Positions 47,163-55,942 of a DNA stretch of 64,000 bases are shown here, one piece after another; within the stretch, counting starts at the first letter, position 1; each line of letters starts with the position of its first letter. The stretch covers positions 124,001 to 188,000 of the forward strand of contig NZ_VMHE01000001.1 of assembly GCF_007559425.1 (NCBI RefSeq), in the 5' to 3' direction. The stretch is from Allobacillus salarius (GTDB taxonomy: Bacteria; Bacillota; Bacilli; Bacillales; Alkalibacillaceae). Made by a program: the position numbers and the translations under genes. The notes beneath the pieces are model-generated. The model was not told the DNA's origin and did no database searches. It saw only the letters and a list, made by a program, of their open reading frames with translations.

Positions 47163-47284
47163 ATATAAACTCCTTAACTAACCACTATTTCACTTATTAT
47201 ATACATAATATCCTTCGTTAGTTTACCATGAAACATGAGAAATAAAAAAGAATATATTGAACAAGTTGGTCTGATGGCAGACGA

Positions 47285-47336
47285 CAATAAAAAAGCCTAA
47301 CAATAGAAAGTATCCTTTCCATTGTTAGACTTTTTA
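47285..47336 (-). terminator. Terminator of the accB-accC-yqhY operon
   Basis: Stem of about 18 base pairs (AGTCTAACAATGGAAAG with its partner) around a GATA loop, followed by a T6 run on the minus strand. Confidence 0.92.
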
Positions 47337-47339
47337 CAT

Positions 47340-47729
47340 TTATGCTTTTTCTTCAGCTTTATCCTCGATTTGTACGCCAACCACATGAACATTGACCTCA
47401 AGAATCTCTAATGCTGTCATATTTCGTAGTGTTGTCCGGATGCTATCTTGAATTTTTTGAGCGACCGTTGGCACAGAAACTCCATAATCAAGAACGGTGA
47501 AGATATCAATCTTAATACCCTCGTTTTTTAGTTCTACTTTAACGCCTTTTCCATGTCTTTTCTTACCTAACTTCTCAGATACATTGGATGCTATGTTACC
47601 GCGCATGTTTGCAACACCACTAACATCATTGGCAGCAATTCCTGCAATGACTTCAATAACTTCTGGTGCAATTTCTACACGACCTAATGATTCGTCATCA
47701 CTGACATTCAACAGTTGTTTATCGTCCAT
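47340..47729 (-). CDS. yqhY: Asp23/Gls24 family protein YqhY
   Basis: A 129-residue member of the Asp23/Gls24 (DUF322) family, with the conserved GRVEIAPEVIEVIAGIAANDVSGVANMRG opening and a VPTVAQKIQDSI segment. In B. subtilis yqhY is cotranscribed with accBC and linked to regulation of acetyl-CoA carboxylase. The same order is kept here, 16 bases after accC and followed by a terminator. The molecular mechanism is not known. Confidence 0.92.
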   Translation of the reverse strand: MDDKQLLNVSDDESLGRVEIAPEVIEVIAGIAANDVSGVANMRGNIASNVSEKLGKKRHGKGVKVELKNEGIKIDIFTVLDYGVSVPTVAQKIQDSIRTTLRNMTALEILEVNVHVVGVQIEDKAEEKA

Positions 47730-47745
47730 TATTGCTCACCTCTTT

Positions 47746-49107
47746 CTACTCTCCATCATCTTCCATAACTTTATAATTTTCAAGGAATTTAGTATTGAAA
47801 TCACCTGAAACGAAAACAGAATGATTCATCATACGTTGATGAAAAGGGATTGTTGAGTGAATACCTTCAATCATGAATTCATCTAAGGCACGTTTCATTT
47901 TATCAATCGCTTCTTGTCTTGTCGCGCCATGTGTAATTAATTTTGCAATCATGGAATCATAGTAAGGCGGAATCATCCAACCGGAATAGGCGGCAGAATC
48001 AACACGGACTCCGAAACCACCAGGAGGCAAATACATCTCTATTCTACCTGCAGATGGCATAAAGTTCTTATAAGGATCCTCGGCATTAATCCGACACTCA
48101 ATCGACCATCCTTCAAATTGAATATCCTCTTGTTTGACGGATAGTACTTCTCCACTTGAAACACGAATCATTTCCTTGATTAGGTCAATTCCTGTAACCA
48201 TTTCTGTAACAGGATGTTCTACTTGAATCCGTGTATTCATTTCCATGAAATAGTACGTATTATCTTCCAGATCATAAATAAACTCAACTGTACCTGCGCC
48301 AATATAGTCAACAGCCTGTGCTGCACGAACAGCTGCTTGTCCCATATCAGCTCGCGTTTTTTCATCAATAGCAGGTGAAGGGGTTTCTTCAATTAATTTT
48401 TGTAAACGTCTCTGGACTGAACAATCTCTTTCACCTAAGTGAACAGCATTCCCATGACCATCGGCCATTATTTGAATTTCAACATGACGGAAATTCTCAA
48501 TGTATTTTTCTAAATATACACCTGGATTACCGAAAGCTGTTTCAGCTTCATTTTGAGTGATTCGAATTCCTTTGACTAACTCTTCTTCGTCTTTAGCGAC
48601 TCGAATTCCTTTTCCACCGCCCCCAGCTGTAGCTTTAATAATTACTGGGTAACCGATTTCTTTGGCTACTTTTTTGCCTTCTTCAACGTCAGCGATAATT
48701 CCTTCTGAACCAGGTACGATTGGAACTCCAGCATCTTTCATCGTTTCTCGAGCAACATCTTTTGTACCCATCTTAGAAATCGATTCAGCACTTGGCCCAA
48801 TAAAAATGACATTACATTCTTCACACATCTCTGCAAAATCAGCATTTTCAGCTAAGAAACCATACCCTGGATGAATCGCATCGCAATTGGTCAACTTCGC
48901 GACACTCATAATATTCGTCTTATTTAAATAACTATCTTTACTAGAGGCAGGTCCAATACAGTAAGCTTCATCTGCCAATTGAACATGTAGTGATTCTTTA
49001 TCGGCTTCTGAATATACAGCGACACTCTCAATGCCCATTTCTTTACAAGCACGAATAATTCGCACCGCAATTTCACCACGGTTGGCAACTAATATTCGTT
49101 CGATCAC
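47746..49107 (-). CDS. accC: Biotin carboxylase subunit of acetyl-CoA carboxylase
   Basis: ATP-dependent carboxylation of the biotin on AccB, 453 residues. ATP-grasp features: ILVANRGEIAVRIIRACKE at the N terminus, the glycine-rich KATAGGGGKGIR loop, ERDCSVQRRLQKLIEE, EMNTRIQVEHPVTEM and the C-terminal ARI-type domain. The start is GTG, 8 bases after AAGGAGGG; longer in-frame readings run into accB. It lies 13 bases after accB. Confidence 0.96.
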   Translation of the reverse strand: MIERILVANRGEIAVRIIRACKEMGIESVAVYSEADKESLHVQLADEAYCIGPASSKDSYLNKTNIMSVAKLTNCDAIHPGYGFLAENADFAEMCEECNVIFIGPSAESISKMGTKDVARETMKDAGVPIVPGSEGIIADVEEGKKVAKEIGYPVIIKATAGGGGKGIRVAKDEEELVKGIRITQNEAETAFGNPGVYLEKYIENFRHVEIQIMADGHGNAVHLGERDCSVQRRLQKLIEETPSPAIDEKTRADMGQAAVRAAQAVDYIGAGTVEFIYDLEDNTYYFMEMNTRIQVEHPVTEMVTGIDLIKEMIRVSSGEVLSVKQEDIQFEGWSIECRINAEDPYKNFMPSAGRIEMYLPPGGFGVRVDSAAYSGWMIPPYYDSMIAKLITHGATRQEAIDKMKRALDEFMIEGIHSTIPFHQRMMNHSVFVSGDFNTKFLENYKVMEDDGE

Positions 49108-49120
49108 GGACAATCCCTCC

Positions 49121-49636
49121 TTACGCTTTTTTAATTCTAAACAACGGTTGTCCGTATTCAACCAACTCGCCGTCTTCAACCAATATTTCCACAATTTCTC
49201 CGTTTACTTCGGCTTCAATTTCATTGAATAACTTCATTGCTTCTACGATACATACGATAGAGCTCGCTTCGACTCGATCTCCAGTATTTACATATGGACC
49301 TTCTTCCGGTGAAGGAGCAGCATAAAATGTTCCGACCATTGGTGAGGTAATCTCATGATCATAATCTGTATGAGTGGCTGTTTCTTCTTGCTTTTCTGAT
49401 GATTCGTCAGTTGCTTTTTCTGTTTGATTAGCAGATTCAGACTTTTCAACCGTAGGAACTGAAGCTTGCTGCTCAGTTCGCTGTGCAACAGATGGCTGAA
49501 CGACTGGAGCAGCTTGTACTTCTCCTGTTGCTTTCTTTAAATGAACCTCTGCATTTTCAGTTTCATACTTAAATTCTGTAATGGATGACTCATCAATTAG
49601 TTTTATTAGCTCCCGAATCTCTTGTACCTTTAGCAT
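49121..49636 (-). CDS. accB: Biotin carboxyl carrier protein of acetyl-CoA carboxylase
   Basis: Biotinylated swinging-arm subunit, 171 residues. The N-terminal 35 residues form the conserved [17 protein letters not shown] helix region. A linker rich in Ala, Pro, Glu and Thr (about 38-90) follows, then the biotinyl domain with the modified Lys in [13 protein letters not shown]. The ATG is chosen because the GTG four codons upstream overlaps the AAGGAG ribosome site. First gene of accB-accC-yqhY. Confidence 0.95.
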   Translation of the reverse strand: MLKVQEIRELIKLIDESSITEFKYETENAEVHLKKATGEVQAAPVVQPSVAQRTEQQASVPTVEKSESANQTEKATDESSEKQEETATHTDYDHEITSPMVGTFYAAPSPEEGPYVNTGDRVEASSIVCIVEAMKLFNEIEAEVNGEIVEILVEDGELVEYGQPLFRIKKA

Positions 49637-49822
49637 ATTGATTGGCACTCCTTTTCGATTTTAATCATGCGTTAATGATTTAATTGTACGATAAATGATG
49701 TTCCATGTTCAACTTAATTTTCACAACAATTTGCCAACAGTAAATATAATCGAATTCAGTTTGCCCGCTGATCTCTCTCATTCCAACAACTATCACACCA
49801 CATTTTTTGAAATAACACATAA

Positions 49823-49860
49823 AAAAACACCAACCAAGATTCAATAATCCCGATTGGTGA
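49823..49860 (-). terminator. Terminator of the spoIIIA operon
   Basis: Stem of about 14 base pairs (CACCAATCGGGATT with its partner, 49828-49859) followed by T7, downstream of spoIIIAH. The rest of the gap to accB shows nothing beyond the accB upstream region. Confidence 0.92.
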
Positions 49861-49884
49861 TTAGTAGGTTGTATCAATTCTATT

Positions 49885-50589
49885 TTAAGCTTGGTCTTCT
49901 TGATTTTGTTCCTGGTCTTGTTCATCTTCCTCTTCTTGTTCTTGCTGCTGGGCATCATCCGATTGTTCATCATCATCTTCTTGCTCTTGATTTTGAGCAT
50001 CATCCGATTGTTCATCATCATCGGACTCCTCTTGCTGACTTACCTCTCCTTGGTACTTGACTGTAACGTCCAACATACCAAATTCATCACGTGCCATTTG
50101 CATAATGTGGTTGGCATCAGTTTTAGATAATTCATTAGCCATAACCGTGACATTTACTTTATCATCGGCTTTTCGAACAAGGACATCTTCATAATTTTTC
50201 TCTTGAATAATCATCTTCTCAAGCAGAGATTCTTTTTGAGACATTGTTTCAATCGAATAGATTTGATCCATCGCATCATTTTTTTCTTCACTAGTTGCTG
50301 TAGTGGAAGATATGACTTCTGATAGCTTTTCTTTCATTTCACTTCTAGAGTCTTCCGTCTCAAGACGAATCGTTTGAAAGTAATCTCCCGTAGGCAATTC
50401 AGATACGACAAAGTTCTCACTTTCAGCCCCGTCCCCTTCTTCTTCATCTGAACGTTCTTCCTCTGTTTGCTCATCCTCTAAATCGGTCATTGCCGCCTGA
50501 TCATCGCCCGGAAGCATATAATAAACACTTAACACAATCAATAAACTCAACATCGTAATTAACCAGACTGTCTGTTTTTTTAAAACCAT
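49885..50589 (-). CDS. spoIIIAH: SpoIIIAH, forespore-facing channel protein with repetitive acidic tail
   Basis: Mother-cell membrane protein whose extracellular domain pairs with forespore SpoIIQ to make the feeding-tube channel. 234 residues: a transmembrane helix (about 8-26), an acidic linker (EDEQTEEERSDEEEGDG, about 38-55), the YscJ/FliF-like ring domain (about 75-180), then a long tail. The tail (about 183-234) is nearly all Asp, Glu, Gln and Ser and contains two copies of a 15-residue unit beginning DDDEQSDDAQ plus a degenerate third. Such a tail is not part of the core family. Last gene of the operon. Confidence 0.93.
   Translation of the reverse strand: MVLKKQTVWLITMLSLLIVLSVYYMLPGDDQAAMTDLEDEQTEEERSDEEEGDGAESENFVVSELPTGDYFQTIRLETEDSRSEMKEKLSEVISSTTATSEEKNDAMDQIYSIETMSQKESLLEKMIIQEKNYEDVLVRKADDKVNVTVMANELSKTDANHIMQMARDEFGMLDVTVKYQGEVSQQEESDDDEQSDDAQNQEQEDDDEQSDDAQQQEQEEEDEQDQEQNQEDQA
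49952..50022. repeat. 45-bp tandem repeat inside spoIIIAH
   Basis: A 26-base unit is identical at 49952-49977 and 49997-50022, giving a 45-base period (15 codons). It encodes the repeated DDDEQSDDAQ segments of the SpoIIIAH tail. Confidence 0.85.
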
Positions 50590-50590
50590 T

Positions 50591-51211
50591 TTATTCCTCC
50601 TGACTTTTTGGCATTACTGCTATTCGGTGTGTAGATACATCTAGTAAACGTGAAACTGAATCGATTACCATTTGCTTAACTTGAATTTGATCAACCCCCT
50701 CTGCAATGACTAACACCCCTCTGATTTCTGGGTTTCTTGTTTGTATCAACAATGGTTCTTCATTATTGTTTTTTCGGATAAGTACTGTTTGGTCTTCGAC
50801 TGTCTCGTCATCAACGGTCCTTGTACCGCCATTTTGATCATTTTCATCTGTTTTTTGATAGCTAGTCGTTTGATTCTTTTCGTAGATTTTTAAATCCGAC
50901 GCATTTAATTGAACGACAACTTGTACATTCGATACGCCGGCCAAAGAGTTCAACGCTTCTGTCAGCATATTTTCTGTTTCTTCTTGAATTTGTGTAATAT
51001 TTCGTTCATTCGTTTCTTTTGTGGCTTCTTTCTTCAGAAAAACTTCTTGTTCGTCTGTCATTGGTTGCTCATCCTCTTTCGAAGAATCCGGGAAGATATT
51101 TGAAACGAGTATGAACAAAATTCCAACTAGCCCAATTAATAAAATATATGATTTTTTAGTAGGTTTTTGACCTTTTTCCGAGTCAGTTTGAAACCATTGT
51201 TTAAGACCCAT
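50591..51211 (-). CDS. spoIIIAG: Stage III sporulation protein AG
   Basis: Ring-forming component of the SpoIIIA-SpoIIQ channel, 206 residues. A transmembrane helix lies at about 22-42, and a soluble RBM/YscJ-like domain (about 85-206) includes AGVSNVQVVVQLN and RGVLVIAEGVDQIQVKQ; an insertion rich in charged residues separates its halves, as in other SpoIIIAG. The ATG 8 bases after AAGGAGG is chosen; it starts 4 bases beyond the spoIIIAF stop. One base separates it from spoIIIAH. Confidence 0.93.
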   Translation of the reverse strand: MGLKQWFQTDSEKGQKPTKKSYILLIGLVGILFILVSNIFPDSSKEDEQPMTDEQEVFLKKEATKETNERNITQIQEETENMLTEALNSLAGVSNVQVVVQLNASDLKIYEKNQTTSYQKTDENDQNGGTRTVDDETVEDQTVLIRKNNNEEPLLIQTRNPEIRGVLVIAEGVDQIQVKQMVIDSVSRLLDVSTHRIAVMPKSQEE

Positions 51212-51215
51212 CGGA

Positions 51216-51812
51216 TCATCCTCCTTCCCATTCAATTTCAATTGCCTGAAGAGGAAGATCTAATAATGAAGAAATCGACTTTGCGATTTCTATATCACGA
51301 TCTCTCCGGTCTGTATGGTTATTAGCAGGGATTGATATCGTTTTAACTGGTTCGACCATATCTTGTTGCTGTTCTTCAAGCTTAAATGTTATTTCATCCA
51401 TTTGCGGTTCTTCTTCGGATGTACTTTCTTGCATTTGGATAGAAATGTCTTGAATATTCACACCATATGTAGCCATCAACTCCTCACCTACCGTATTTTC
51501 TACTTGCTTTTCTAGCTGTTCTAATATATATGCATCAGTAGAGGCTTGTATTTCTATTTTTTTATCAGAAATCTCTTCTTTTATTGCATCTTCTCCTTGC
51601 ATGAATTGCTCCAACTGAATTTGAGAGATGATTTGATCAGGATTTACTTGAAATATCATCTTTAAAGGATGAAGAAATAATAGAAATACAATTAACCCAA
51701 ATACGAGCTTTATCACTTTTTCATGCGAATTTTTTGGAATCAATAAGGAGACGATTGTCGCCAAGAATATGAATAAAACAATTTGTGAAACCCAGTTCAT
51801 CAAAAATGACAT
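51216..51812 (-). CDS. spoIIIAF: Stage III sporulation protein AF
   Basis: Membrane protein of the SpoIIIA complex, 198 residues. Two N-terminal hydrophobic helices (about 5-24 and 34-52) precede a soluble domain (about 75-198) with IDLPLQAIEIEW-type ending as in the family. The third codon ATG is preferred since AAGGGGG is 7 bases before it and only 1 base before the first ATG. It lies 12 bases after spoIIIAE. Confidence 0.9.
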   Translation of the reverse strand: MSFLMNWVSQIVLFIFLATIVSLLIPKNSHEKVIKLVFGLIVFLLFLHPLKMIFQVNPDQIISQIQLEQFMQGEDAIKEEISDKKIEIQASTDAYILEQLEKQVENTVGEELMATYGVNIQDISIQMQESTSEEEPQMDEITFKLEEQQQDMVEPVKTISIPANNHTDRRDRDIEIAKSISSLLDLPLQAIEIEWEGG

Positions 51813-51824
51813 CGCCATTCCCCC

Positions 51825-52991
51825 TTATCGGATCATCAGTGTCATGTTACTGACGATTATCAACATGACAATCGCAAAGAAAAACATAAGTGACATTAGT
51901 AATAGAGCTACTAGAATATAAAGAATATATCTCCCCATCACATCGATTAAATCGACGACTGGACCATCAGCAATTGGCTGAAGGACTGCAGAGGTCACTT
52001 TAAAAATCAATCCAATAACAAGCACTTTAATGACTGGGAATAAAGTAATTAATAGGATGATGATGACACCTGCTATGCCAATTGAATTTTTTAGTAATAT
52101 GGAAGCGGATAACACGGTATCCGTAGCATCCGTGAACATCCGACCGATGACTGGAATAAAATTACTCGTTACATACTTGGCAGCTCTAATGGCAACACCA
52201 TCAGTTACAGCCGCATTTACACCTTGCAAAGACATGAGTGAGACAAATAGCGTTAAAAATGCACCCATTATGACGAATGCAACATATTTAAATAAATCAG
52301 CCAGCCGTGAAACGTTAAACTCTTCATTAATGAAACTAGCAATATGCAAAATGGCTGAAATGAATAGTAATGGCAATACCAATTTACTGATCAACACGCC
52401 CGAAACTTGTGTAAACAAAAGAATTAATGGTTGGAAAAAAGCAACCGTCGCTATATTTCCGAATGAAGCCATTAAACTTAGCATGAGCGGCAATAAGGCA
52501 AACATGAAATGACTTAAGGACTCAATAGTTTCCGTCGTGTAATTAACGGCTTTATAAAAGCTGGAAATTGCTATTGTCAATAAAACTCCAAAGATTACTA
52601 AGTAACTAATTTTACTGACTGAACTATTTTCAAATGAACCGACAAGAATTTTCAAAAAAACACTCAATAAAGAGAGTAAAAAAAGCATGCCGATCAACTT
52701 GCCATTCGTTCGCCATTCTTCTAAAAAAAATAATAGAAAACCGTTAACCCAATCTTTAATTGAAAAAATTGAACCATCCTTTACAGCATCTAACCAATGT
52801 TCCTCTGCTGAAAATGGTATGAATTCACGGTATTGTCTGAGTGCATCCTGCCAATAGACTTGCATCTCACCAGTATCAATCCATTGCTCATTCAGTTCCA
52901 AGTCCGTTTGCTGTCCCTCCGCAGTTGTATATACAGGAATAAAAACGAAGAGCATAATGACAACGACAGAGAAAGCGACGAAAAACCGCAT
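51825..52991 (-). CDS. spoIIIAE: Stage III sporulation protein AE
   Basis: Polytopic membrane protein, 388 residues, thought to be part of the SpoIIIA export apparatus. It starts with a signal-like helix (about 5-24) and a soluble stretch to residue 85, followed by about seven hydrophobic helices. Family-conserved segments include the GxNAAVTDGVAIRAAKYVTSNFIPVIGRMFTDATDTV-type region around residues 255-290. 16 bases downstream of spoIIIAD. Confidence 0.95.
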   Translation of the reverse strand: MRFFVAFSVVVIMLFVFIPVYTTAEGQQTDLELNEQWIDTGEMQVYWQDALRQYREFIPFSAEEHWLDAVKDGSIFSIKDWVNGFLLFFLEEWRTNGKLIGMLFLLSLLSVFLKILVGSFENSSVSKISYLVIFGVLLTIAISSFYKAVNYTTETIESLSHFMFALLPLMLSLMASFGNIATVAFFQPLILLFTQVSGVLISKLVLPLLFISAILHIASFINEEFNVSRLADLFKYVAFVIMGAFLTLFVSLMSLQGVNAAVTDGVAIRAAKYVTSNFIPVIGRMFTDATDTVLSASILLKNSIGIAGVIIILLITLFPVIKVLVIGLIFKVTSAVLQPIADGPVVDLIDVMGRYILYILVALLLMSLMFFFAIVMLIIVSNMTLMIR

Positions 52992-53007
52992 CGATCTAAA
53001 CTCCTTC

Positions 53008-53400
53008 TTATTGCGGGATAAATGACATCAATGTTTCAAGAACTGAGATGAAAATGGGTAAAGCAAGCAGTAGTATAAAAAGCTTGCCGACAATTTCAAC
53101 CTTGACGGCGACTGAGTTCAATTGAGCATCTTTCAAAAGCTGTGAGATAAACTCTGTTAAATATGCCACGCCGATTACTTTGATCATCGTATCTAAATGA
53201 AGCAGTGATACATCGAATTTAGAGACAATGGACTGAAATAAATTGAAGAGTTGTTCGACTTGGTTCAGTACAAACAGAAAAACAAAGATTCCAAGGAGCA
53301 AAACGAGCAAAAAACTAATAGACTCATTTTGTTCGCGTACGATGATGACCAACATTGCTGCGACCATGATGATAACGAAAAGCTGTAAAATTGACCCCAT
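53008..53400 (-). CDS. spoIIIAD: Stage III sporulation protein AD
   Basis: A 130-residue membrane protein with four hydrophobic stretches (about 3-20, 27-45, 65-85 and 103-125). It resembles SpoIIIAC at its N terminus, as expected for this pair, and carries the conserved VIGVAYLTEFISQLLKDA block. It lies between spoIIIAC and spoIIIAE. Confidence 0.95.
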   Translation of the reverse strand: MGSILQLFVIIMVAAMLVIIVREQNESISFLLVLLLGIFVFLFVLNQVEQLFNLFQSIVSKFDVSLLHLDTMIKVIGVAYLTEFISQLLKDAQLNSVAVKVEIVGKLFILLLALPIFISVLETLMSFIPQ

Positions 53401-53413
53401 GTATACCGTTCCT

Positions 53414-53623
53414 TTACAAGATCATTTGTAAGATAAAGACGGATTTAATTTGATTGAACAAACGGGATAAGTAATCGATGACGATAACTAAGACGATAAT
53501 AAACCCAATTAACGTTGCCCAGTGAGCAATATCTTCCTTACCCATTTGTTTCAGAACGGTATGAATGATCGCGACAATAATGCCAACACCTGCCACTTGA
53601 AACAAAATATAAATATCTTGCAT
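53414..53623 (-). CDS. spoIIIAC: Stage III sporulation protein AC
   Basis: A 69-residue protein made of two transmembrane helices (about 7-24 and 36-55), normal size for SpoIIIAC. The conserved KQMGKEDIAHWATLIGF loop is present. The ATG follows GAGGAGGG. It lies between spoIIIAB and spoIIIAD. Confidence 0.94.
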   Translation of the reverse strand: MQDIYILFQVAGVGIIVAIIHTVLKQMGKEDIAHWATLIGFIIVLVIVIDYLSRLFNQIKSVFILQMIL

Positions 53624-53641
53624 CGATTCATCCCTCCTCTC

Positions 53642-54154
53642 CTATATCAAAACCAATACAATCAAAACGCCAGTCAGCAAGCCCAATGTTCGACTCATAT
53701 TCGCAAAGCGTTTCTCCTCTTCAACAGACTCATTCAACTGTTTGTGTAAATGAATCGATGCTAACTCAATTTGTTTCTTTTGTTGTACTAGATCATGCAA
53801 ACCTAACGTATTCCCAAATTGCTTCAATACATGAAGATCTTTTTTTGTAAGCGCCAATCGGTGGGAATGAATATGGATTGTCTCCTGCCAAACGTCTTGA
53901 AGTGAACCATCAACGTTTAGAAGTCGTTTATTTATATCATCGAAGAAGTTGCTTACCGGCTGGCTCAATTGTTCAGAGAGTAACTGAAACAATGATTGAA
54001 TTGGTAGCTTTCCAAATGTCATTTCAGCCTCCATTAGTTGAAGTGCTTGAATAAACTCTCGTAGTTGATTCGTTCTACCTTTATACCTATTTGATTTATC
54101 TAGCCCTACCCACGTGCACGTGAACAGGATGAGCAGCATGCCGATCCATTTCAT
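53642..54154 (-). CDS. spoIIIAB: Stage III sporulation protein AB
   Basis: A 170-residue protein of the SpoIIIA/GspF-like group, with an N-terminal hydrophobic helix (about 2-18), a helical cytoplasmic region with LREFIQALQLMEAEMTFGKLPI, and a C-terminal helix (about 150-169). The ATG 8 bases after AAGGAG is chosen over a GTG that overlaps the ribosome site. Even so it overlaps the end of spoIIIAA by 59 bases in another frame. Confidence 0.93.
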   Translation of the reverse strand: MKWIGMLLILFTCTWVGLDKSNRYKGRTNQLREFIQALQLMEAEMTFGKLPIQSLFQLLSEQLSQPVSNFFDDINKRLLNVDGSLQDVWQETIHIHSHRLALTKKDLHVLKQFGNTLGLHDLVQQKKQIELASIHLHKQLNESVEEEKRFANMSRTLGLLTGVLIVLVLI

Positions 54155-55091
54155 GCTGTACACTCCTTATCGTCTTGTCTCTTTTGATTTCTTCAAATCG
54201 ATGGTCATATACACTTTTGACAGTGCCTGGTTTCGACAGTCGATCTAGAAAAACAAAGCGCTCTATCGCTCTTTCACGAATCAGAGTTTGAATAGAAGGG
54301 CGTTTTTGTACGTCCTCTATTGAATCTCCGTGAACAGTGCAAATTAACTTAACTCCTGCATAGATTGCTTCAAGCAGACCGCGTGTGTCTTTTTCATGAC
54401 CGATTTCATCGACAACAATCACTTCTGGTGACATCGATCGAATCATCATTAAGATTCCTTCTGCCTTAGGACAATCAGACATAACATCCGTTCGATTCCC
54501 AACAGGATGTTGCGGAATGCCGTTTAGCGTCGCTGCAATTTCATTTCGTTCATCGATTAATCCGACTCGATGATGACGAAAACCATTCTCAGCATCGCTT
54601 ATTTGTCTGATGATATCCCGTAAGATAGTCGTTTTACCTGTTTTTGGCGGACCGACGATTAACGTATTCAACACGTTCGATTGGTTGTCCATAATCAAGG
54701 GGCTGATCATTTGAGCTGAACCGATGACTGCTTTCGCCACCCGGATATTAAAAGATGAAACATGACTAATGGCCTTAACTGAACCATCCTGAACATTCAC
54801 TGAACCACTCAGTCCAATCCGGTGACCACCTTGCAACGTAATGAATCCTTTTTTCAACTCTTCTTCTAAGCGGTATACAGAATGTTGACTGATTCGAGCT
54901 AAAAATCTTTTCGACTCCTCTTGTGTAAGCTGAATGGAACGAATAACAATCGATTTGGACGTTAAAACGACTTCAGTCGGCCGATGTACGCGAAGTCGAA
55001 TTTCTTCTAATTCTTTCAAATCTTTTTCTGAAACAGATTCTTTAATTTTACTTGCAATATATGGTGGCAATACGTTAAATATCTCTTCCAA
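54096..55091 (-). CDS. spoIIIAA: SpoIIIAA, secretion-type ATPase of the SpoIIIA complex
   Basis: AAA+/GspE-like ATPase thought to power the feeding-tube channel, 331 residues. Walker A is IVGPPKTGKTTILRD (about 146-160), Walker B VIVVDEIGHEKDT (about 225-235), with VGLIDERNEIAA between. The start is TTG, about 9 bases after AAGGGGG. The C-terminal 20 residues (from about QHEMDRHAAH) are read across the start of spoIIIAB, a longer tail than needed for the fold. Confidence 0.95.
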   Translation of the reverse strand: MEEIFNVLPPYIASKIKESVSEKDLKELEEIRLRVHRPTEVVLTSKSIVIRSIQLTQEESKRFLARISQHSVYRLEEELKKGFITLQGGHRIGLSGSVNVQDGSVKAISHVSSFNIRVAKAVIGSAQMISPLIMDNQSNVLNTLIVGPPKTGKTTILRDIIRQISDAENGFRHHRVGLIDERNEIAATLNGIPQHPVGNRTDVMSDCPKAEGILMMIRSMSPEVIVVDEIGHEKDTRGLLEAIYAGVKLICTVHGDSIEDVQKRPSIQTLIRERAIERFVFLDRLSKPGTVKSVYDHRFEEIKRDKTIRSVQHEMDRHAAHPVHVHVGRAR

Positions 55092-55119
55092 AAGACTTCC
55101 CCCTTGCTTGTCTTATCTC

Positions 55120-55148
55120 ATTCTATGAGTCCTCTGTTTCAGTTATGC
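55120..55148 (-). promoter_or_regulatory. Sigma-E promoter of the spoIIIA operon
   Basis: On the minus strand GCATAAC (55142-55148), a 14-base spacer and CATAGAAT (55120-55127) fit the sigma-E pattern KMATATT-N14-CATACAMT. It is about 30 bases upstream of the spoIIIAA start. The operon is sigma-E dependent in B. subtilis. Confidence 0.7.
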
Positions 55149-55294
55149 GTTTGAAATCTATTAAGCGAAGTATAATATTTGAGTATTTGGTAAGATAGTT
55201 TAAAGAGGATTGGAAAAAAACTTTTGTGAGGAATGATCTTATAAATAAAGGGATCCTAGAATTGCTAATTGAATTGATATCATCATTTTGAATA

Positions 55295-55340
55295 TAAAAA
55301 AACCTGCTATGAAAGTTAACATTCAACTTTCATAACAGGC
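55295..55340 (-). terminator. Terminator of the papA-efp operon
   Basis: Stem of about 15 base pairs (CCTGTTATGAAAGTT with its partner, 55303-55339) followed by T7 on the minus strand, just after efp. Between it and the sigma-E promoter (55149-55294) I see nothing identifiable. Confidence 0.93.
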
Positions 55341-55358
55341 ATATGTTGAAATCAAATT

Positions 55359-55919
55359 TTAGTGAGCTCTCGATACATATTTACCTTCGCTCGTACTGAT
55401 GATCAATCGGTCTCCTTTGTTCACAAAGAAAGGTACTTGTACGGAATATCCTGTTTCCAATTTGGCAGGCTTTGTTCCGCCACTGGCTGTATCTCCTTTA
55501 ATTCCTGGTTCAGTTTCAATAACTTCAAGCTCTACGTTTTTCGGTAATTCGATACCTAATGTTTTTCCGTCATAAATCATAACGGTAACTTGGCTATTTT
55601 CCTTCATGAAATTTAGTTCTTCTTCGATTATATCTCCTGGAATATCCAGTTGCTCATACGTTTCTGTATCCATAAATGTATGGTTGTTATCTGATGCATA
55701 TAAATATTGCATTGGACGACGGTCCAGATGTGCTGTATTCACCTTTTCTCCTGCTCGAAATGTTTTTTCTTGTGTATTTCCGTTTTCAAGATTTTTTAAT
55801 TTTGAGCGAACGAACGCTGCACCTTTACCTGGCTTTACGTGTTGAAATTCAAGAACTTGCCAAATGGAGCCATCTAATTCTATCGTTTGTCCTGTTTTAA
55901 AGTCGTTTACTGAGATCAT
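55359..55919 (-). CDS. efp: Elongation factor P
   Basis: Rescues ribosomes stalled at polyproline, 186 residues. Three beta-barrel domains; the modified Lys32 is in [12 protein letters not shown], and the C-terminal domain ends [16 protein letters not shown]...[11 protein letters not shown]. It follows the X-Pro peptidase gene by 23 bases, as in B. subtilis (yqhT-efp). Confidence 0.97.
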   Translation of the reverse strand: MISVNDFKTGQTIELDGSIWQVLEFQHVKPGKGAAFVRSKLKNLENGNTQEKTFRAGEKVNTAHLDRRPMQYLYASDNNHTFMDTETYEQLDIPGDIIEEELNFMKENSQVTVMIYDGKTLGIELPKNVELEVIETEPGIKGDTASGGTKPAKLETGYSVQVPFFVNKGDRLIISTSEGKYVSRAH

Positions 55920-55942
55920 TTATATTCCTCCTCTACTCTGAT

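Noticed and set aside
49952-50022. Short direct repeats that might suggest a CRISPR or other repeat array
   Set aside because: They are in frame within spoIIIAH, with a 45-base (15-codon) period and no spacers.
49854-50130. Plus-strand open frames rich in Leu, Ile and Phe opposite spoIIIAH
   Set aside because: They are antisense reflections of the acidic repeat and lack ribosome sites.
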